In this document: in pieces, positions 45,830 to 55,732 of the stretch
Position numbering within the stretch: position 1 is the first letter of the stretch
Layout of the letters: every line of letters begins with the position of its first letter
The notes under the pieces: generated by a model
What the model was told of the DNA's origin: nothing
The model's database searches: none
Seen by the model: the letters and a program-made list of their open reading frames with translations, nothing else
Origin: Lentzea albidocapillata
GTDB taxonomy: Bacteria > Actinomycetota > Actinomycetes > Mycobacteriales > Pseudonocardiaceae
Assembly (NCBI RefSeq): GCF_000719115.1
Contig: NZ_JOEA01000035.1
Coordinates: forward strand, 1 to 59,360
Reading direction: 5' to 3'
Length of the DNA: 59,360 nt
Position numbers and translations under genes: made by a program

Positions 45830-46248
45830 CAGGTGTTCCCAGGCGCGGCGCTGACCTGGCCCAGGACGGAGTTGGGATCGCGTTCGACGGCGGCGTCACC
45901 GAGCGAGAACACGCCGACGGGCCGACCGGCGTCAACGACCGGGATACGGCGCACGGCGTTCTCGCGCATGCGGGCGATCGCGGTGTCGAGGGTTTCGGTC
46001 ATGTCCGCGGTCACGACGTGGTCGCTGCACACATCCCGCACGCGGCAGTCGGACAGGTCATCGCGGTCGGCCATCGCGCGCACCACCAGGTCGCGGTCGG
46101 TCACGATGCCGCACAGCCGGTCGCCGTCTACGACCAGCACGTCGCCGATGTCCCGGTCGCGCATGGCCCTGGCGGCCTCGCGGACCGGGGTGTCCGGCGG
46201 CAGCACCACTGGATCCGTGGTCATCAGGTCTCGGACGAGTTGAACCAT
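45829..46248 (-). CDS. CBS-domain pair protein (Hrp1-like)
   Basis: 139 residues. ATG 46248 (GGAG eight bases upstream) is preferred to longer starts that overlap the preceding gene. Two CBS motifs: VRDLMTTDPVVLPPDTPVRE ... VVDGDRLCGIVTDRDLVVRA and VRDVCSDHVVTADMTETLDT ... PVVDAGRPVGVFSLGDAAVE. CBS pairs bind adenosyl ligands and sense energy status. Stop overlaps the start of the stress protein gene, so they are co-translated. The Cys in the first domain echoes the disulphide-forming cysteines of Hrp1 but the match is not checked. Confidence 0.85.
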   Translation of the reverse strand: MVQLVRDLMTTDPVVLPPDTPVREAARAMRDRDIGDVLVVDGDRLCGIVTDRDLVVRAMADRDDLSDCRVRDVCSDHVVTADMTETLDTAIARMRENAVRRIPVVDAGRPVGVFSLGDAAVERDPNSVLGQVSAAPGNT

Positions 46249-46261
46249 GACAGTCTCCATT

Positions 46262-48244
46262 TCAGACGGCGTGCGGGTAGCTCTCCGGGACTTCGCCCGC
46301 TCCCCAGCGGGCGGTGCGCTCGAGTGGTTCGAGCGCACTGGTCTCGTCGATGTGGATCACGGCGTCGAACTGGTCGGCCAGGCGCGCCCGGAAGTAGTGG
46401 CTGACGCGTTCGGTGTGCGGCCGGTAGATCACGCCGATGGCACGTTCCAGCCAGGCCGAACCGAGGACGTCGGCCGCGTTGGGCGCGGCGGCCAGGTGCA
46501 GGAGAAACTCCTTCTGGCCGGTCTCGTGGAACAGTCCCTCGACGCTGCCCCGCAATGCGGGCCGCACGTGCTTGCGGTCGGCCGGTGCGCCCCAGTCGTC
46601 GGCCGCGGTGACGGTGCCGGTGTAGGTGGTGAAGCCGATCAGCCGGCTCTCGCCGGGATGCCGTTCGCGGACCAGCTGGCCGACGTTGAACTCGCCCTGG
46701 GCGGAAACCTCGGTGGCGGCGGCGTCGCCGAGGTGGGAGTTGTGCGCCCACACCACGACCTTGGCGGGCTCGCCCCGCTGGTCTTCGAGATGCTCGGTCA
46801 GCGCGTCGAGGGTCTCGGCCATGTGCTCGTCACGCAGGTTCCACGACGACACGCGCCCGCGGAACATGGTGCGGTAGTAGCGCTCCGCTGCCTGCACCAG
46901 GCGGGCGTTGCGCTCGGCGTGGAACGCCTCGTCCTCGGCCAGCAGACCGTCCCGGCGGGCGAACTCGTGCGCGTGGCGCTGCAGATCCAGCAGTTGCGCG
47001 ACGACCCGCCGTTCACACTCCTCGCCCGCGCCGAACGCGGCCGCCCGACCGTAGGCCTGTCCGTCATCACCGTGGTGGTCCAGGCACGAATAGCGTTCAC
47101 GCGCGCGCTCAGCAGCCTGCGGGTCGACAGTGCGCAGATAGGAGACGACCTCGTCCGCGGACCGGTGCAGGCTGTACAGGTCCAGCCCGTAGAAACCGGC
47201 CTTGTCCGGTCCGGCGACGCCGTCGTTGTGCTCGCGCAGCCAGGTCACGAAGTCGAGTACGTCGGTGTTGCGCCACATCCACGCCGGGAAGCGCTTGAAG
47301 CCCCGCAGTGACTCCTCGGCGGTGCGGTCGTCACCGCGTGCCCGGACGTAGCGGTTGACACGATAGGCGTCCGGCCAGTCCGCCTCGACCGCGACAGCGC
47401 GGAACCCCTCGTGCTCGATGAGATAGCGCGTCATCGCGGCGCGCGCGGCGTAGAACTCGTGCGTGCCGTGCGTGGCTTCGCCGATCAGCACGAACCGCGC
47501 GTCACCGACGACGGCCGACAACACGTCCTCGGACGGAACCCCGTTCTCGACCGGAACCGCCGCCGCGCGCACAACCTCCACCTCGGACTCACCGCCCGCC
47601 CCCAGTCGTGGGCTGGCCAGCAACTGGCGGACCTGCTCGTCGCTGGTCTGGGTGAAACTCCAGTACGCCTGGCCCACGGCGAAGAACGGCGAGGGCGTCG
47701 TCGCGCACACCACCTCGTCGACCTCACGCCTGAACTCCTCGCAGGTCGACGCGGACGCCGCCGGCACCGCGACCACGAGACGCGCCGGCCGCAACGTGCG
47801 TACCGCCTGGACCGCGGCACGCATGCTCGCGCCGGTCGCCAGGCCGTCATCGACCAGAATCACGACCTGGCCGGCCAGGTCGCTCATCGGCCGGTCATCT
47901 CGGTAGACGCGTTCCCGCCTGGCCAGCTCGCGGCCCTCGGCCTCGGCGACCTCGCTGATCACCTCGGCAGGCACGTCGTGGCCGCGCACGACGTCGTCGT
48001 TGAGCACCGTGACGCCGCCACTGGCGATAGCGCCCATGGCGAGTTCGGGGTGCTCGGGCAGGCCGAGCTTGCGCACGACGAACACGTCCAGTGGAGCGTC
48101 CAGCGCGGCGGCCACCTCGTAGGCGACCGGTACACCCCCGCGGGGCAGGCCTAGGACGATCACGTCGTCACGGGCGTGATAGTGGCCGAGCAGGCCGGCC
48201 AGCACCCGGCCCGCGTCGCTGCGGTCGCGAAATGGACGAGCCAT
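46262..48244 (-). CDS. Phosphoribosyltransferase-erythromycin esterase fusion (Rv2030c-like)
   Basis: 660 residues. Residues about 1-215 are a type I PRTase ([24 protein letters not shown] loop [15 protein letters not shown]). From about 235 an erythromycin-esterase domain follows: [20 protein letters not shown] (His/Glu), [40 protein letters not shown]. This exact fusion occurs in M. tuberculosis Rv2030c, a DosR regulon gene. Substrates are unknown; the esterase part may be a succinoglycan/polyketide hydrolase relative. It lies directly before the CBS gene. Confidence 0.9.
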   Translation of the reverse strand: MARPFRDRSDAGRVLAGLLGHYHARDDVIVLGLPRGGVPVAYEVAAALDAPLDVFVVRKLGLPEHPELAMGAIASGGVTVLNDDVVRGHDVPAEVISEVAEAEGRELARRERVYRDDRPMSDLAGQVVILVDDGLATGASMRAAVQAVRTLRPARLVVAVPAASASTCEEFRREVDEVVCATTPSPFFAVGQAYWSFTQTSDEQVRQLLASPRLGAGGESEVEVVRAAAVPVENGVPSEDVLSAVVGDARFVLIGEATHGTHEFYAARAAMTRYLIEHEGFRAVAVEADWPDAYRVNRYVRARGDDRTAEESLRGFKRFPAWMWRNTDVLDFVTWLREHNDGVAGPDKAGFYGLDLYSLHRSADEVVSYLRTVDPQAAERARERYSCLDHHGDDGQAYGRAAAFGAGEECERRVVAQLLDLQRHAHEFARRDGLLAEDEAFHAERNARLVQAAERYYRTMFRGRVSSWNLRDEHMAETLDALTEHLEDQRGEPAKVVVWAHNSHLGDAAATEVSAQGEFNVGQLVRERHPGESRLIGFTTYTGTVTAADDWGAPADRKHVRPALRGSVEGLFHETGQKEFLLHLAAAPNAADVLGSAWLERAIGVIYRPHTERVSHYFRARLADQFDAVIHIDETSALEPLERTARWGAGEVPESYPHAV

Positions 48245-48283
48245 ACCAAACGGCTACCCGTCAGCCGCAGACGAAAACGGCGC

Positions 48284-48949
48284 TCAGGGGACACGCGGCG
48301 CCAGGTACCGGATGAACCACTGCGCGGCCAGCTCGCTGACCGTCTGCAGCGCACCCGGCTCTTCGAAGAGGTGCGTGGCACCGGGCACGACCACCATCTC
48401 GACCTCGGACTTCATCCTGGCCATGGCCTGGCGATTCAGTTCGATCACCTCGTGGTCGCGCTGCCCGACGATCAGTTGCGTGGGCGCGAGGACCGACGTG
48501 AGATGGTCCCCGGCGAGATCAGGTCGCCCTCCCCGGGACACGACCGCCGCGACCTCCTCGGGCCGCTGGTCCGCGGCGATCAGCGCGGCCGCGGCGCCGG
48601 TACTGGCACCGAACAGCCCCACCCGGAGGCCGGCGGTCACCGGGTTCGCGACGGCCCAGTCGACCAGCGCCGCCACCCGCACACCGAGCAGCTCGGTGTC
48701 GAAGCGGAACTGCCCGGTGCGGACGTCGACGCGTTCCTCGTCGGCGGTGAGCAGATCGGCGAGCACGGTCGCGCAGCCAGCCTGCTGCAGCACCGCGGCG
48801 ACCTCGCGATTGCGTGGACTGTGCCTGCTGCTCCCGCTGCCGTGCGCGAACAGCACCGTGCCCCAGGCCGCATCCGGCACCACGAGATCGGCCTCGAGCT
48901 CGATGTCCCCGAACGGGATGTGCAGGCTCTGCAAGATTTGCGCGTTCAT
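48284..48949 (-). CDS. Dienelactone hydrolase-like alpha/beta hydrolase
   Basis: 221 residues. LEADLVVPDAAWGTVLFAHG, SGSSRHSPRNREVAAVLQQA, nucleophile GLFGASTGAAAAL (Ser in GASTG, about residue 115), acid in VGQRDHEVIE and His in GATHLFEEPGAL. The family is common in phosphoribosyltransferase/erythromycin-esterase neighbourhoods. It is the first gene of the minus-strand block and is divergent from the cytochrome oxidase gene 90 bp away. Confidence 0.85.
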   Translation of the reverse strand: MNAQILQSLHIPFGDIELEADLVVPDAAWGTVLFAHGSGSSRHSPRNREVAAVLQQAGCATVLADLLTADEERVDVRTGQFRFDTELLGVRVAALVDWAVANPVTAGLRVGLFGASTGAAAALIAADQRPEEVAAVVSRGGRPDLAGDHLTSVLAPTQLIVGQRDHEVIELNRQAMARMKSEVEMVVVPGATHLFEEPGALQTVSELAAQWFIRYLAPRVP

Positions 48950-49037
48950 GTCATCACGGGTTCCCGGTCACGCCCCACCGATTCTTCACGCTTCCTGACG
49001 TGGTTTGACCGGTCCGGGCGTGGGAAACCACCGGTAC

Positions 49038-50819
49038 ATGACGGCGCTGAAACCGACGCCCGTGGTGCCGCATGCGGGTGCCGCTCGACGGCGCCCGAAA
49101 GGTGCTGTTCTGCTGGGTTTGCTGCGCACCACCGATCCCAAGCAGATCGGGATTCTCTACCTCACCACCTCGTTCGGCTTCTTCATGGCGGGCGGCGTGA
49201 TGGCGTTGCTCGTGCGTGCGGAACTGGCCGTGCCAGGCCTGCAGTTCCTGTCCAACGAGCAATACAACCAGCTGTTCACCATGCACGGCACGATCATGCT
49301 GCTGCTGTACGCGACACCGATCCTGTTCGGGTTCGCCAACTACGTGCTCCCACTGCAGATCGGCTCGCCCGACGTGGCGTTCCCGCGCCTGAACGCCTTC
49401 TCGTACTGGCTGTTCCTGTTCGGCGGGCTGATCGTGCTGAGCAGTTTCGTGATGCCCGGTGGTGCCGCGGACTTCGGCTGGACCGGTTACACGCCGTTGT
49501 CCAGCGCCGCGCACGCACCCGGTATCGGCCCGGATCTGTGGATCATGGGCCTGGCCGTGAGTGGACTCGGCACCATTCTCGGCGCGGTCAACATGATCAC
49601 GACGATCTGCTGCCTGCGCGCTCCCGGCATGACCATGTTCCGGATGCCGATCTTCACCTGGAACATCCTGGTGACGAGCGTGCTGATCCTGCTGGCGTTT
49701 CCCATCCTCACGGCGGCGTTGATGGGCCTGGCCGCGGACCGGCACCTCGGGGCGCACGTGTTCGACCCCGCGAACGGCGGCGTGATCCTGTGGCAGCACC
49801 TGTTCTGGTTCTTCGGCCATCCCGAGGTCTACATCGTCGCCTTGCCGTTCTTCGGCATCATCACCGAGATCCTGCCGGTGTTCAGCCGCAAACCGCTGTT
49901 CGGCTACAAAGGACTGGTCTTTGCGACCTTTGCCATCGGCATGCTGTCGGTCGTGGTGTGGGCGCACCACATGTTCGCGACCGGTGCGGTGCTGCTGCCG
50001 TTCTTCTCGCTGATGACGTTCCTCATCGCGGTGCCGACCGGGATCAAGTTCTTCAACTGGACGGGCACGATGTGGCGTGGCGCGTTGACGTTCGAGACGC
50101 CGATGCTGTTCGCGGCCGGGTTCCTGGTGACGTTCCTGCTCGGCGGTCTCACGGGCATCCTGCTGGCCTCACCGCCGCTGGACTTCCACGTCACCGACAC
50201 GTACTTCGTCGTCGCGCATTTCCACTACGTGCTGTTCGGCACCATCGTGTTCGCGACCTATGCCGGGATCTACTTCTGGTTCCCGAAGATGACCGGCCGG
50301 ATGCTCAACGAGCCGCTGGGCAAGCTGCACTTCTGGACCACGTTCCTCGGGTTCCACGGCACGTTCCTGGTGCAACACTGGCTGGGCAACGCCGGCATGC
50401 CGCGCCGCTATGCCGACTACCTGCCCAGCGACGGCTTCACCTTGCTCAACACCATTTCCACCATCGGCGCATTCGTGCTGGGCCTGTCGATCCTGCCGTT
50501 CCTCTACAACATCGTGCGCGGCTACCGCTACGGCGAGCCCGCCGGACACGACGACCCGTGGGGCTTCGGCAACTCGCTGGAATGGGCCACCACCTCGCCG
50601 CCGCCGCGGCACAACTTCCTGGAACTGCCCAGGATCCGTTCCGAGCGGCCGGCGTTCGAGCTGCACTACCCGCACATGGTCGAACGTATGCGGGACGAGT
50701 CCCACTTCTCGCTCACGCGGCGTGCCCACCCCGGTCCGCCGGACCAGGCGACCGCCGAAGTACTCGCTCCGACCGATCGCGACACCACGCATCGCCGGTG
50801 GGGAAAGGAACCGCCGTGA
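49038..50819 (+). CDS. ctaD: Cytochrome c oxidase subunit I (aa3 type)
   Basis: 593 residues, 12 TM helices. Heme/copper ligands in order: His in [12 protein letters not shown] (heme a), HPEVY (CuB, crosslinked Tyr in the same motif), HH in [13 protein letters not shown] (CuB), and HFHYVLFG (heme a3 and a). All present, so it is a functional haem-copper oxidase core. No ctaC, E or F neighbours are seen, so it would rely on subunits encoded elsewhere; it may be a second, condition-specific subunit I. A hydrophobic tail ends at EPP and the next gene starts by overlap. Confidence 0.9.
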   Translation: MTALKPTPVVPHAGAARRRPKGAVLLGLLRTTDPKQIGILYLTTSFGFFMAGGVMALLVRAELAVPGLQFLSNEQYNQLFTMHGTIMLLLYATPILFGFANYVLPLQIGSPDVAFPRLNAFSYWLFLFGGLIVLSSFVMPGGAADFGWTGYTPLSSAAHAPGIGPDLWIMGLAVSGLGTILGAVNMITTICCLRAPGMTMFRMPIFTWNILVTSVLILLAFPILTAALMGLAADRHLGAHVFDPANGGVILWQHLFWFFGHPEVYIVALPFFGIITEILPVFSRKPLFGYKGLVFATFAIGMLSVVVWAHHMFATGAVLLPFFSLMTFLIAVPTGIKFFNWTGTMWRGALTFETPMLFAAGFLVTFLLGGLTGILLASPPLDFHVTDTYFVVAHFHYVLFGTIVFATYAGIYFWFPKMTGRMLNEPLGKLHFWTTFLGFHGTFLVQHWLGNAGMPRRYADYLPSDGFTLLNTISTIGAFVLGLSILPFLYNIVRGYRYGEPAGHDDPWGFGNSLEWATTSPPPRHNFLELPRIRSERPAFELHYPHMVERMRDESHFSLTRRAHPGPPDQATAEVLAPTDRDTTHRRWGKEPP

Positions 50820-51097
50820 CCGTCGACGTCAGCGTCACCACACTCGCCGACAGCGAGTACACCGTCGAAGTCAACCAGGACGAACGGAGCACCCGGCACC
50901 ACGTGGTCGTGCCCCAGGACTTCGTCGACCGCCTCGCGCTGCCGGAGATCGACCGAGCGGAGCTGGTCGAGCAGGCAGTGCGCCGCCTGCTCCTGCGGGG
51001 GCCCAACACGACCCTGCCGGCCGAGATCGACCTGGCCGCTCTGCGTGACGAGCCCGGATTCCTGCTCGCACTGCACAACCGCATGAGGCACACCTGA
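50816..51097 (+). CDS. Conserved small hypothetical protein
   Basis: 93 residues; GTG 50816 overlaps the oxidase stop (GTGA), so coupled. [60 protein letters not shown] fits a small ribbon-helix-helix-like or adaptor protein. No known function; similar small proteins follow stress and oxidase genes in actinomycetes. Confidence 0.65.
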   Translation: MTVDVSVTTLADSEYTVEVNQDERSTRHHVVVPQDFVDRLALPEIDRAELVEQAVRRLLLRGPNTTLPAEIDLAALRDEPGFLLALHNRMRHT

Positions 51098-51115
51098 GAC
51101 AACGTTGGAGCAATC

Positions 51116-51376
51116 ATGCTCAGTCGTCATGAACGACAGCAGCTCACCGCGATCGAGCGGCAGTTCACCGCGTCCGATCCCGTGCTGGCCCAACTGCTGC
51201 GCTCCGGCCCGGTCCCGCGCAAGCACCGCCACAGGTCGCTGGGTGTTGTCGCCGTGTATGTGCTTGGTGTGTCTCTGATGATGCTGGGGGCACTCGCCGC
51301 GGTGTTCTCACTGATCTTCATGGGCGCGCTCGTGCTCATGGTCGCGGCATGCCTGCACGTCACGAAGAGCCGCTGA
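51116..51376 (+). CDS. DUF3040 membrane protein
   Basis: 86 residues. MLSRHERQQLTAIERQFTAS (soluble N-terminus) then LGVVAVYVLGVSLMMLGALA and VFSLIFMGALVLMVAACLHV, two TM helices, the DUF3040 pattern. Function unknown. It stands 18 bp after the previous gene in the same operon. Confidence 0.85.
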   Translation: MLSRHERQQLTAIERQFTASDPVLAQLLRSGPVPRKHRHRSLGVVAVYVLGVSLMMLGALAAVFSLIFMGALVLMVAACLHVTKSR

Positions 51377-51381
51377 CGCAG

Positions 51382-51666
51382 TCACACCTTGCCGTGGAAC
51401 GTGAACTGGACCTTCCCGTCCACGTCTTTGCGTACGTCGAGCACCTTGTCGGTCAGGTACAGGGCCGCGGCCGGCTCGATGAACACCTTCGCCCCGGTAC
51501 TCGCCCTGATCAACTGGTCGTCGGGGCCGGACTGCTCGGTGACCGCGGCACTCAGCGCGGCACCCGCATCGGTCTCGGCGGTGATCTGGATCCGCAGTCC
51601 CGCGCGTTCGCCGGCACCGGTCAGGTCGTCGATCGCACTGGCTGCCGCGCTGCTGATCTCAAGCAC
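51382..51666 (-). CDS. HesB/IscA-like protein lacking cysteines
   Basis: 94 residues; GTG 51666 is chosen for its strong AGAGGAGG site. LEISSAAASAIDDLTGAGER, GLRIQITAETDAGAALSAAV, ASTGAKVFIEPAAALYLTDK matches the IscA/HesB fold of iron-sulphur assembly proteins, but none of the three metal-binding cysteines is present. Actinobacterial homologues of this kind are common and of unclear role. Convergent with the DUF3040 gene. Confidence 0.8.
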   Translation of the reverse strand: MLEISSAAASAIDDLTGAGERAGLRIQITAETDAGAALSAAVTEQSGPDDQLIRASTGAKVFIEPAAALYLTDKVLDVRKDVDGKVQFTFHGKV

Positions 51667-51852
51667 TGTGACCTCCTCTGGGTCGACTCCGAGTTGTCTC
51701 TCGGATACCCGGATGACCTGATCCATAGCTGAGTCACTGTGGAAAGCGAGGTCACGGAATGGCGCATGCCGGCTCGGTGGCCAGATCGCACCGTCCGGGG
51801 TGGTGAGTCCACCACCCAGGACGGTCACCGCGGTCGAGCAGTACGGCTTCTG

Positions 51853-53088
51853 CTACTTGGCGCACAGGGCCTTGTCGAAGAGAGCAAGGACCTCGAGCTG
51901 GCCGGCTTCGTCGTTCGTGACGCCGATCGTGACCGCACGGCCGTCGGTGGTGACCGCGGCACGGGTCTGATATCCATCAGCGTCGCCGCCGTGGCCATAG
52001 GCCGTGACTCCGCAGGGGAGCTTCATCTCGACGATCCCCAGACCGTACCGCCATCCGGCGGGCCAGCCGGGCGTCTCCACCGTCTTCCGCATCTCCGCCA
52101 GCTCGCCGGCCTTGAGCAACTTGCCTTCTTGCAAGGCGACCAGGAACTTGTTCACGTCACTCGGGGTGGCGATGATCTGCCCCGCGGCACCGGCAGCCGA
52201 CGGGTCGAACCGGGTGATGTCGATCAGGTTGCCGAGGATCGGCTCGCCCTTGTCATCCTTGGCGAACAGGTAGCCTCGCGGGTGCGGCTTGCGGATCTCG
52301 CGGTCGCCTGGCCCTGGGTAGTACGTCTCCTTCAGGCCGATCTTCTTGATGATCCCGTCCGTGACCACTTCGGCGAACGGACGTCCCGCCACCTTCTGCA
52401 CCACCAGACCGAGCAGGATGTATCCGGCGTTGCTGTACGACCAAACCCGCTTCTCGCCCGGAGCGAACGTGGGAGCCTGCGTCAGTGCCGTGTCCAGCAG
52501 TTCCCTGGGGTCGAAGTACCTGTCCCTGATCGGCAGGATCCCCTTGTCCAGGTGAGGCATTTCGCGGGTCATCCCGCTGGTGTGGTTCAGCAGTTGCCTG
52601 ATCGTGATGTTGCGGCCGTCGACGGCCGCGCCATCGCCGGTGCCTCGCACCACACCCGGCAGGTACTTCTCCACCGTGTCGTCCAGCGCCAGCTTGCCGT
52701 CGCCGGCCAGTTGCAGGGCCGCCACCGCGGTGAACATCTTGGTGTTGCTGGCGATCCGCATGTAGCCGTCCGTCGGCACCCTCGACTTCGTCCGGATGTC
52801 ACCGACCCCGGCGGTGTAGTTCGTCACGCGACCGTCCGCGCTGCGCACGGACATCAGCGCCCCGGGCACGTTTCCGTCCTTGACCAAGGCCTCCAGGTCG
52901 GCCTGTAGCGCCTTGCCGTGGAACGGCTTCGACGTCTCCGCCGGCGCACCCGCCGAAGCGATCGAGGTCGCCGCAAGACTGGCGACCGCTGCCGCCGCGA
53001 TGGCTGCGGCGGCCACGCCATGGCGCCGGCGGACGGCGCCCGCGCGGTCTCTGGCCGCACGACTCAGACCTTTCAACAAGACACACAC
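51853..53088 (-). CDS. Secreted beta-lactamase-family serine hydrolase
   Basis: 411 residues; GTG 53088 (ATGGAG upstream) gives a signal peptide with a long basic n-region and the core AAAAIAAAAVASLAATSIAS. Class C/DD-peptidase motifs: Ser-x-x-Lys in RIASNTKMFTAVAAL, Tyr-x-Asn in VWSYSNAGYILLG, and HGG in YGHGGDADGY, the third motif. A D-alanyl-D-alanine carboxypeptidase or esterase acting outside the membrane is expected. It lies alone, with a DUF-type gene before it and the cytochrome c operon after. Confidence 0.85.
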   Translation of the reverse strand: MCVLLKGLSRAARDRAGAVRRRHGVAAAAIAAAAVASLAATSIASAGAPAETSKPFHGKALQADLEALVKDGNVPGALMSVRSADGRVTNYTAGVGDIRTKSRVPTDGYMRIASNTKMFTAVAALQLAGDGKLALDDTVEKYLPGVVRGTGDGAAVDGRNITIRQLLNHTSGMTREMPHLDKGILPIRDRYFDPRELLDTALTQAPTFAPGEKRVWSYSNAGYILLGLVVQKVAGRPFAEVVTDGIIKKIGLKETYYPGPGDREIRKPHPRGYLFAKDDKGEPILGNLIDITRFDPSAAGAAGQIIATPSDVNKFLVALQEGKLLKAGELAEMRKTVETPGWPAGWRYGLGIVEMKLPCGVTAYGHGGDADGYQTRAAVTTDGRAVTIGVTNDEAGQLEVLALFDKALCAK

Positions 53089-53217
53089 TCCATATTGGAC
53101 GGCTTGCGTTGACGCGCCCAGTTTCGCCGTCATCCCGACGCTCGTGCGATCCCCCGTACTGCACAAGTCCGGTACAGCCAGCACTACCTTCGTGACTGAC
53201 TTTCGTTCGCGCTTCGA

Positions 53218-54057
53218 CTAGTCCGTGCCTGCGTAGGAGTGCAGCCCGGTGATCACCAGGTTGATGAAGAAGAGGTTGAACAGCACTGCGATCATGCCGA
53301 GGATGTTGATCCAGGCGGCGGGTTTGCCGCGCCAGCCGGCGGTCGCGCGGGCGTGTAGATAGGCGGCGTAGCAGACCCATGAGACGAACGCGACGGTTTC
53401 CTTCGGGTCCCAGCCCCAGAAACGTCCCCACGCGGACTCGGCCCACACGGCACCGGTGATGATCGCGAAGGTCAGTGTGACGAACCCGAATGCGCCGGTG
53501 CGGTAGGCAACGCGGTCGAGGTCTTCGGTGGTCGGAAGTCGTTTGGCGGGGCGGTGCTCGCTCCACAGGTGCAGACCGCTCACGATGCCCGACAGCAGGA
53601 ACACGGCGCTGGCCATGATCGCGGCGGCGACGTGGATCGCGATCCAGTACGACCGAAGCGCCGGCTGCAGTTCTGTGACTTCCACGTACAACTGGTTGCC
53701 TGCGATGAACAAGAGCAACGCCAGCGGGAGCAGCACGAACACCGACAGGCGTCGAACCTCATGCCGCCACATCAGGAACAGCCACGCCACGACGACCATC
53801 AGTCCGACCGCGGACATGTACTCGTAGAGGTTGCCCCATGGAACCCGTTGTGCGGCGATGCCGCGAAGTGTCAGGGAGGCGAGGTGCAGAACAGCGCCCA
53901 GTACGGTGAACGCGACGCCGATCCGTCCACACCGGATCGCGATACGGGGTGCGTCACCGGAGTAGCGGGTCAGCGACCACTCCGCCGCGCCGAGCAGGGC
54001 GGCGACCATGTAGATGCCGAACGCACTGGTGAACAGCCAGTCGCTGAGCAGGCTCAC
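53218..54057 (-). CDS. ccsB: Cytochrome c biogenesis protein CcsA/CcsB (ResC-type)
   Basis: 279 residues; GTG 54057, start overlapping the stop of the next upstream gene (GTGA). About eight TM helices. The WWD haem-binding motif is clear: WAESAWGRFWGWDPKETVAF, with flanking His residues (LHLWSEH, YLHARATAG, ITGLHSYAG). These bind haem for attachment to apocytochrome c on the outer face. It is the last gene of a three-gene membrane operon running right to left. Its ResB/CcsA partner is not in the window. Confidence 0.85.
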   Translation of the reverse strand: MSLLSDWLFTSAFGIYMVAALLGAAEWSLTRYSGDAPRIAIRCGRIGVAFTVLGAVLHLASLTLRGIAAQRVPWGNLYEYMSAVGLMVVVAWLFLMWRHEVRRLSVFVLLPLALLLFIAGNQLYVEVTELQPALRSYWIAIHVAAAIMASAVFLLSGIVSGLHLWSEHRPAKRLPTTEDLDRVAYRTGAFGFVTLTFAIITGAVWAESAWGRFWGWDPKETVAFVSWVCYAAYLHARATAGWRGKPAAWINILGMIAVLFNLFFINLVITGLHSYAGTD

Positions 54058-54428
54058 GCGGTCCTCCGTAGCCACCACAGGCCGAGAATCGGCAGTACGA
54101 GCGGAATGAAGCCGTAGCCGAGGCCGAAGAACGACCACACCGTCGCGTCCGGAAACGCCTGCGGTACGACGAGGCTGGCCGCGCCGACCAGCAGCACGCC
54201 GCCCAGTTCGACGGAGCAGGCGATGAACGCGATCCGGCGGCTGTCCAGCGCGAGGGCGACGGTGGCCAGTACGTAGACGACGGCGGCGAGCGCTGACAAC
54301 GTATAGGCGACCGGTGCGTCGGAGAAGCGGGTCGCGATCTGCACGGCCGACCTCGACGTGGCGGCGATGGCGAAGATGCCGTAAACGGTGACCAGCATTC
54401 GGCCGGGGCCTTGGCGGGTGTCAGGCAT
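54054..54428 (-). CDS. Four-TM membrane protein of the ccs operon
   Basis: 124 residues. MLVTVYGIFAIAATSRSAVQ, IATRFSDAPVAYTLSALAAV, FIACSVELGGVLLVGAASLV, GYGFIPLVLPILGLWWL: the actinobacterial integral-membrane family usually encoded next to ccsB. Function unknown. Overlaps the preceding gene by 8 bp and the following one by 4 bp, so it is tightly coupled. Confidence 0.7.
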   Translation of the reverse strand: MPDTRQGPGRMLVTVYGIFAIAATSRSAVQIATRFSDAPVAYTLSALAAVVYVLATVALALDSRRIAFIACSVELGGVLLVGAASLVVPQAFPDATVWSFFGLGYGFIPLVLPILGLWWLRRTA

Positions 54429-54801
54429 GGCCTGCCCAGATCTGGCCGAGGCGCAGGATCATCACCGGCACGCTGAGGCACATGACCACCAGAACGCCTG
54501 CGCTCCAACGGGTGCGTTCGGCGGCCGCCCAGACGACCGCGAACGGCAGGATCACCACCGGGCCGAGCAGGTAGCCGACGAAGGACCAGCGCTCGATGTC
54601 GCGATCCGTCCCGAGCAGTACTGAGACGCCGATGAAGGCTTGGGCGAGCAGGCCCACCTCGAGCGTGGCGAGCCCGTACACCAAGGTCCGCGACAGCTTT
54701 GTCAGTGGCAGCAGGGGTTTGTTCAACGCGATCAGCAGGACCGACCACGCGGCACCGGCGAGCGCGAGCACGGTCAGGACCGTAGGCAGCACGTCGATCA
54801 T
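54421..54801 (-). CDS. Four-TM membrane protein, first gene of the ccs operon
   Basis: 126 residues from ATG 54801; upstream frame continuation to 55206 is antisense to the M56 gene and not used. MIDVLPTVLTVLALAGAAWS, LVYGLATLEVGLLAQAFIGV, LLGPVVILPFAVVWAAAERT, WSAGVLVVMCLSVPVMILRL. No family recognised. The operator at 54824-54863 lies right before it. Confidence 0.7.
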   Translation of the reverse strand: MIDVLPTVLTVLALAGAAWSVLLIALNKPLLPLTKLSRTLVYGLATLEVGLLAQAFIGVSVLLGTDRDIERWSFVGYLLGPVVILPFAVVWAAAERTRWSAGVLVVMCLSVPVMILRLGQIWAGHA

Positions 54802-54823
54802 GAGGCTCTTCCCGGGACGAAGG

Positions 54824-54863
54824 GATCTACTACGGAATGTAGCTCTACAGCTTGTAGTAGATC
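54824..54863. promoter_or_regulatory. Tandem BlaI/MecI-type operators before the ccs operon
   Basis: A perfect 10-bp inverted repeat, GATCTACTAC / GTAGTAGATC, encloses TACTAC-GGAA-TGTAG and CTACA-GCTT-GTAGTA, two tandem half-symmetric dyads of the TACTAC...GTAGTA form bound by BlaI-family repressors. A BlaI-like gene is encoded in the next transcription unit. The site lies 23 bp from the ccs-operon start and 20 bp from the M56 gene end. Confidence 0.65.
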
Positions 54864-54883
54864 TTCGGAAGGCCTGGCGGGTG

Positions 54884-55732
54884 TCAGCACACGAGGAAGC
54901 TGAGCGACGTCGCGACCAGTGACAGGCCGCTGAGCAGCGCTGTCCACCGGTGCCACGTCGTGGTGCCGGCCTGGCTGTTGATGCGCTCCACGCGGGCGGA
55001 GGTGGCCATGGTGCCCAGCGCGCCGGCGGGAGGACCAGCGGTGAAACGGTGCAGTGCCGAGGCGAGCACTTCCGGGCTGTGGTCTCGGCAAGCGCGGTCG
55101 TCGGCTCGCATCTCGACGAGCAGTGCGACCGCGTCGGCCGCCCGCGGCGCGCACCGGCGCAGAGCGACGAACGGCAGCAGCACCAGGTCATGGCGTTCGC
55201 GGGCATGTGAGTGTTCGTGTGCCAGCACCGCGTGCAGCTCAGCGGTTGTGAGGCTGCGCAATGCCCCCGTGCTCAGCACCACCGACGAAGGTGTCCCTGG
55301 CAGGCAGTATGCGACCGCAGCCGGGTGATCGACCACCAGCGCGCCCGGTGCGGCGTCGTCGGTGCGGCCGACCAACGCGAGTACGTCTCGATGGCGCCGG
55401 CGGATCCGCGCGACGGCGCACCACGAGGTGACCAGCGCTGCGGCGAGCACGGCCAGCACGGCGAGCCCGCTCACCACCAGCACGTCCTGCGCCACGGTGG
55501 ACAACGAGTCGCTCGACCACTCCGGAAGGGCTTGGAGAACAGGAGCGTCGTACGGTGCAAGGCCGAGCGTGATCAGCATGCCCGCCAGCGACAGCACCCA
55601 CGTGGCCGCCAGCATCTGCCACAACGCGATGCCGCTGCCGGGCGCCCGCCGCACCCATTTCGCCCGGATCAGGAACCGTGCGGCCACGACGCAGATCGCG
55701 AGCGTGACGACGGGGTGCAGCGCCGCGCTCAT
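54884..55732 (-). CDS. M56-family metallopeptidase (BlaR1/MecR1-like)
   Basis: 282 residues from ATG 55732, overlapping the blaI-type stop by 4 bp. TM helices near residues 5-25, 35-58, 80-105 and at the C-terminus. The zinc motif is HAVLAHEHSHARERHD (HEHSH), with the third ligand in LVEMRADDRA. A sensor domain for beta-lactams is absent, so the inducing signal is unknown. In this family the peptidase cleaves the partner BlaI-type repressor. Confidence 0.85.
   Translation of the reverse strand: MSAALHPVVTLAICVVAARFLIRAKWVRRAPGSGIALWQMLAATWVLSLAGMLITLGLAPYDAPVLQALPEWSSDSLSTVAQDVLVVSGLAVLAVLAAALVTSWCAVARIRRRHRDVLALVGRTDDAAPGALVVDHPAAVAYCLPGTPSSVVLSTGALRSLTTAELHAVLAHEHSHARERHDLVLLPFVALRRCAPRAADAVALLVEMRADDRACRDHSPEVLASALHRFTAGPPAGALGTMATSARVERINSQAGTTTWHRWTALLSGLSLVATSLSFLVC

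Noticed and set aside
48950..49037. DosR-type box (TTNGGGAC...GTCCCNAA)
   Set aside because: Only partial symmetry (GACCGGTC) is present; not close enough to the consensus to claim.
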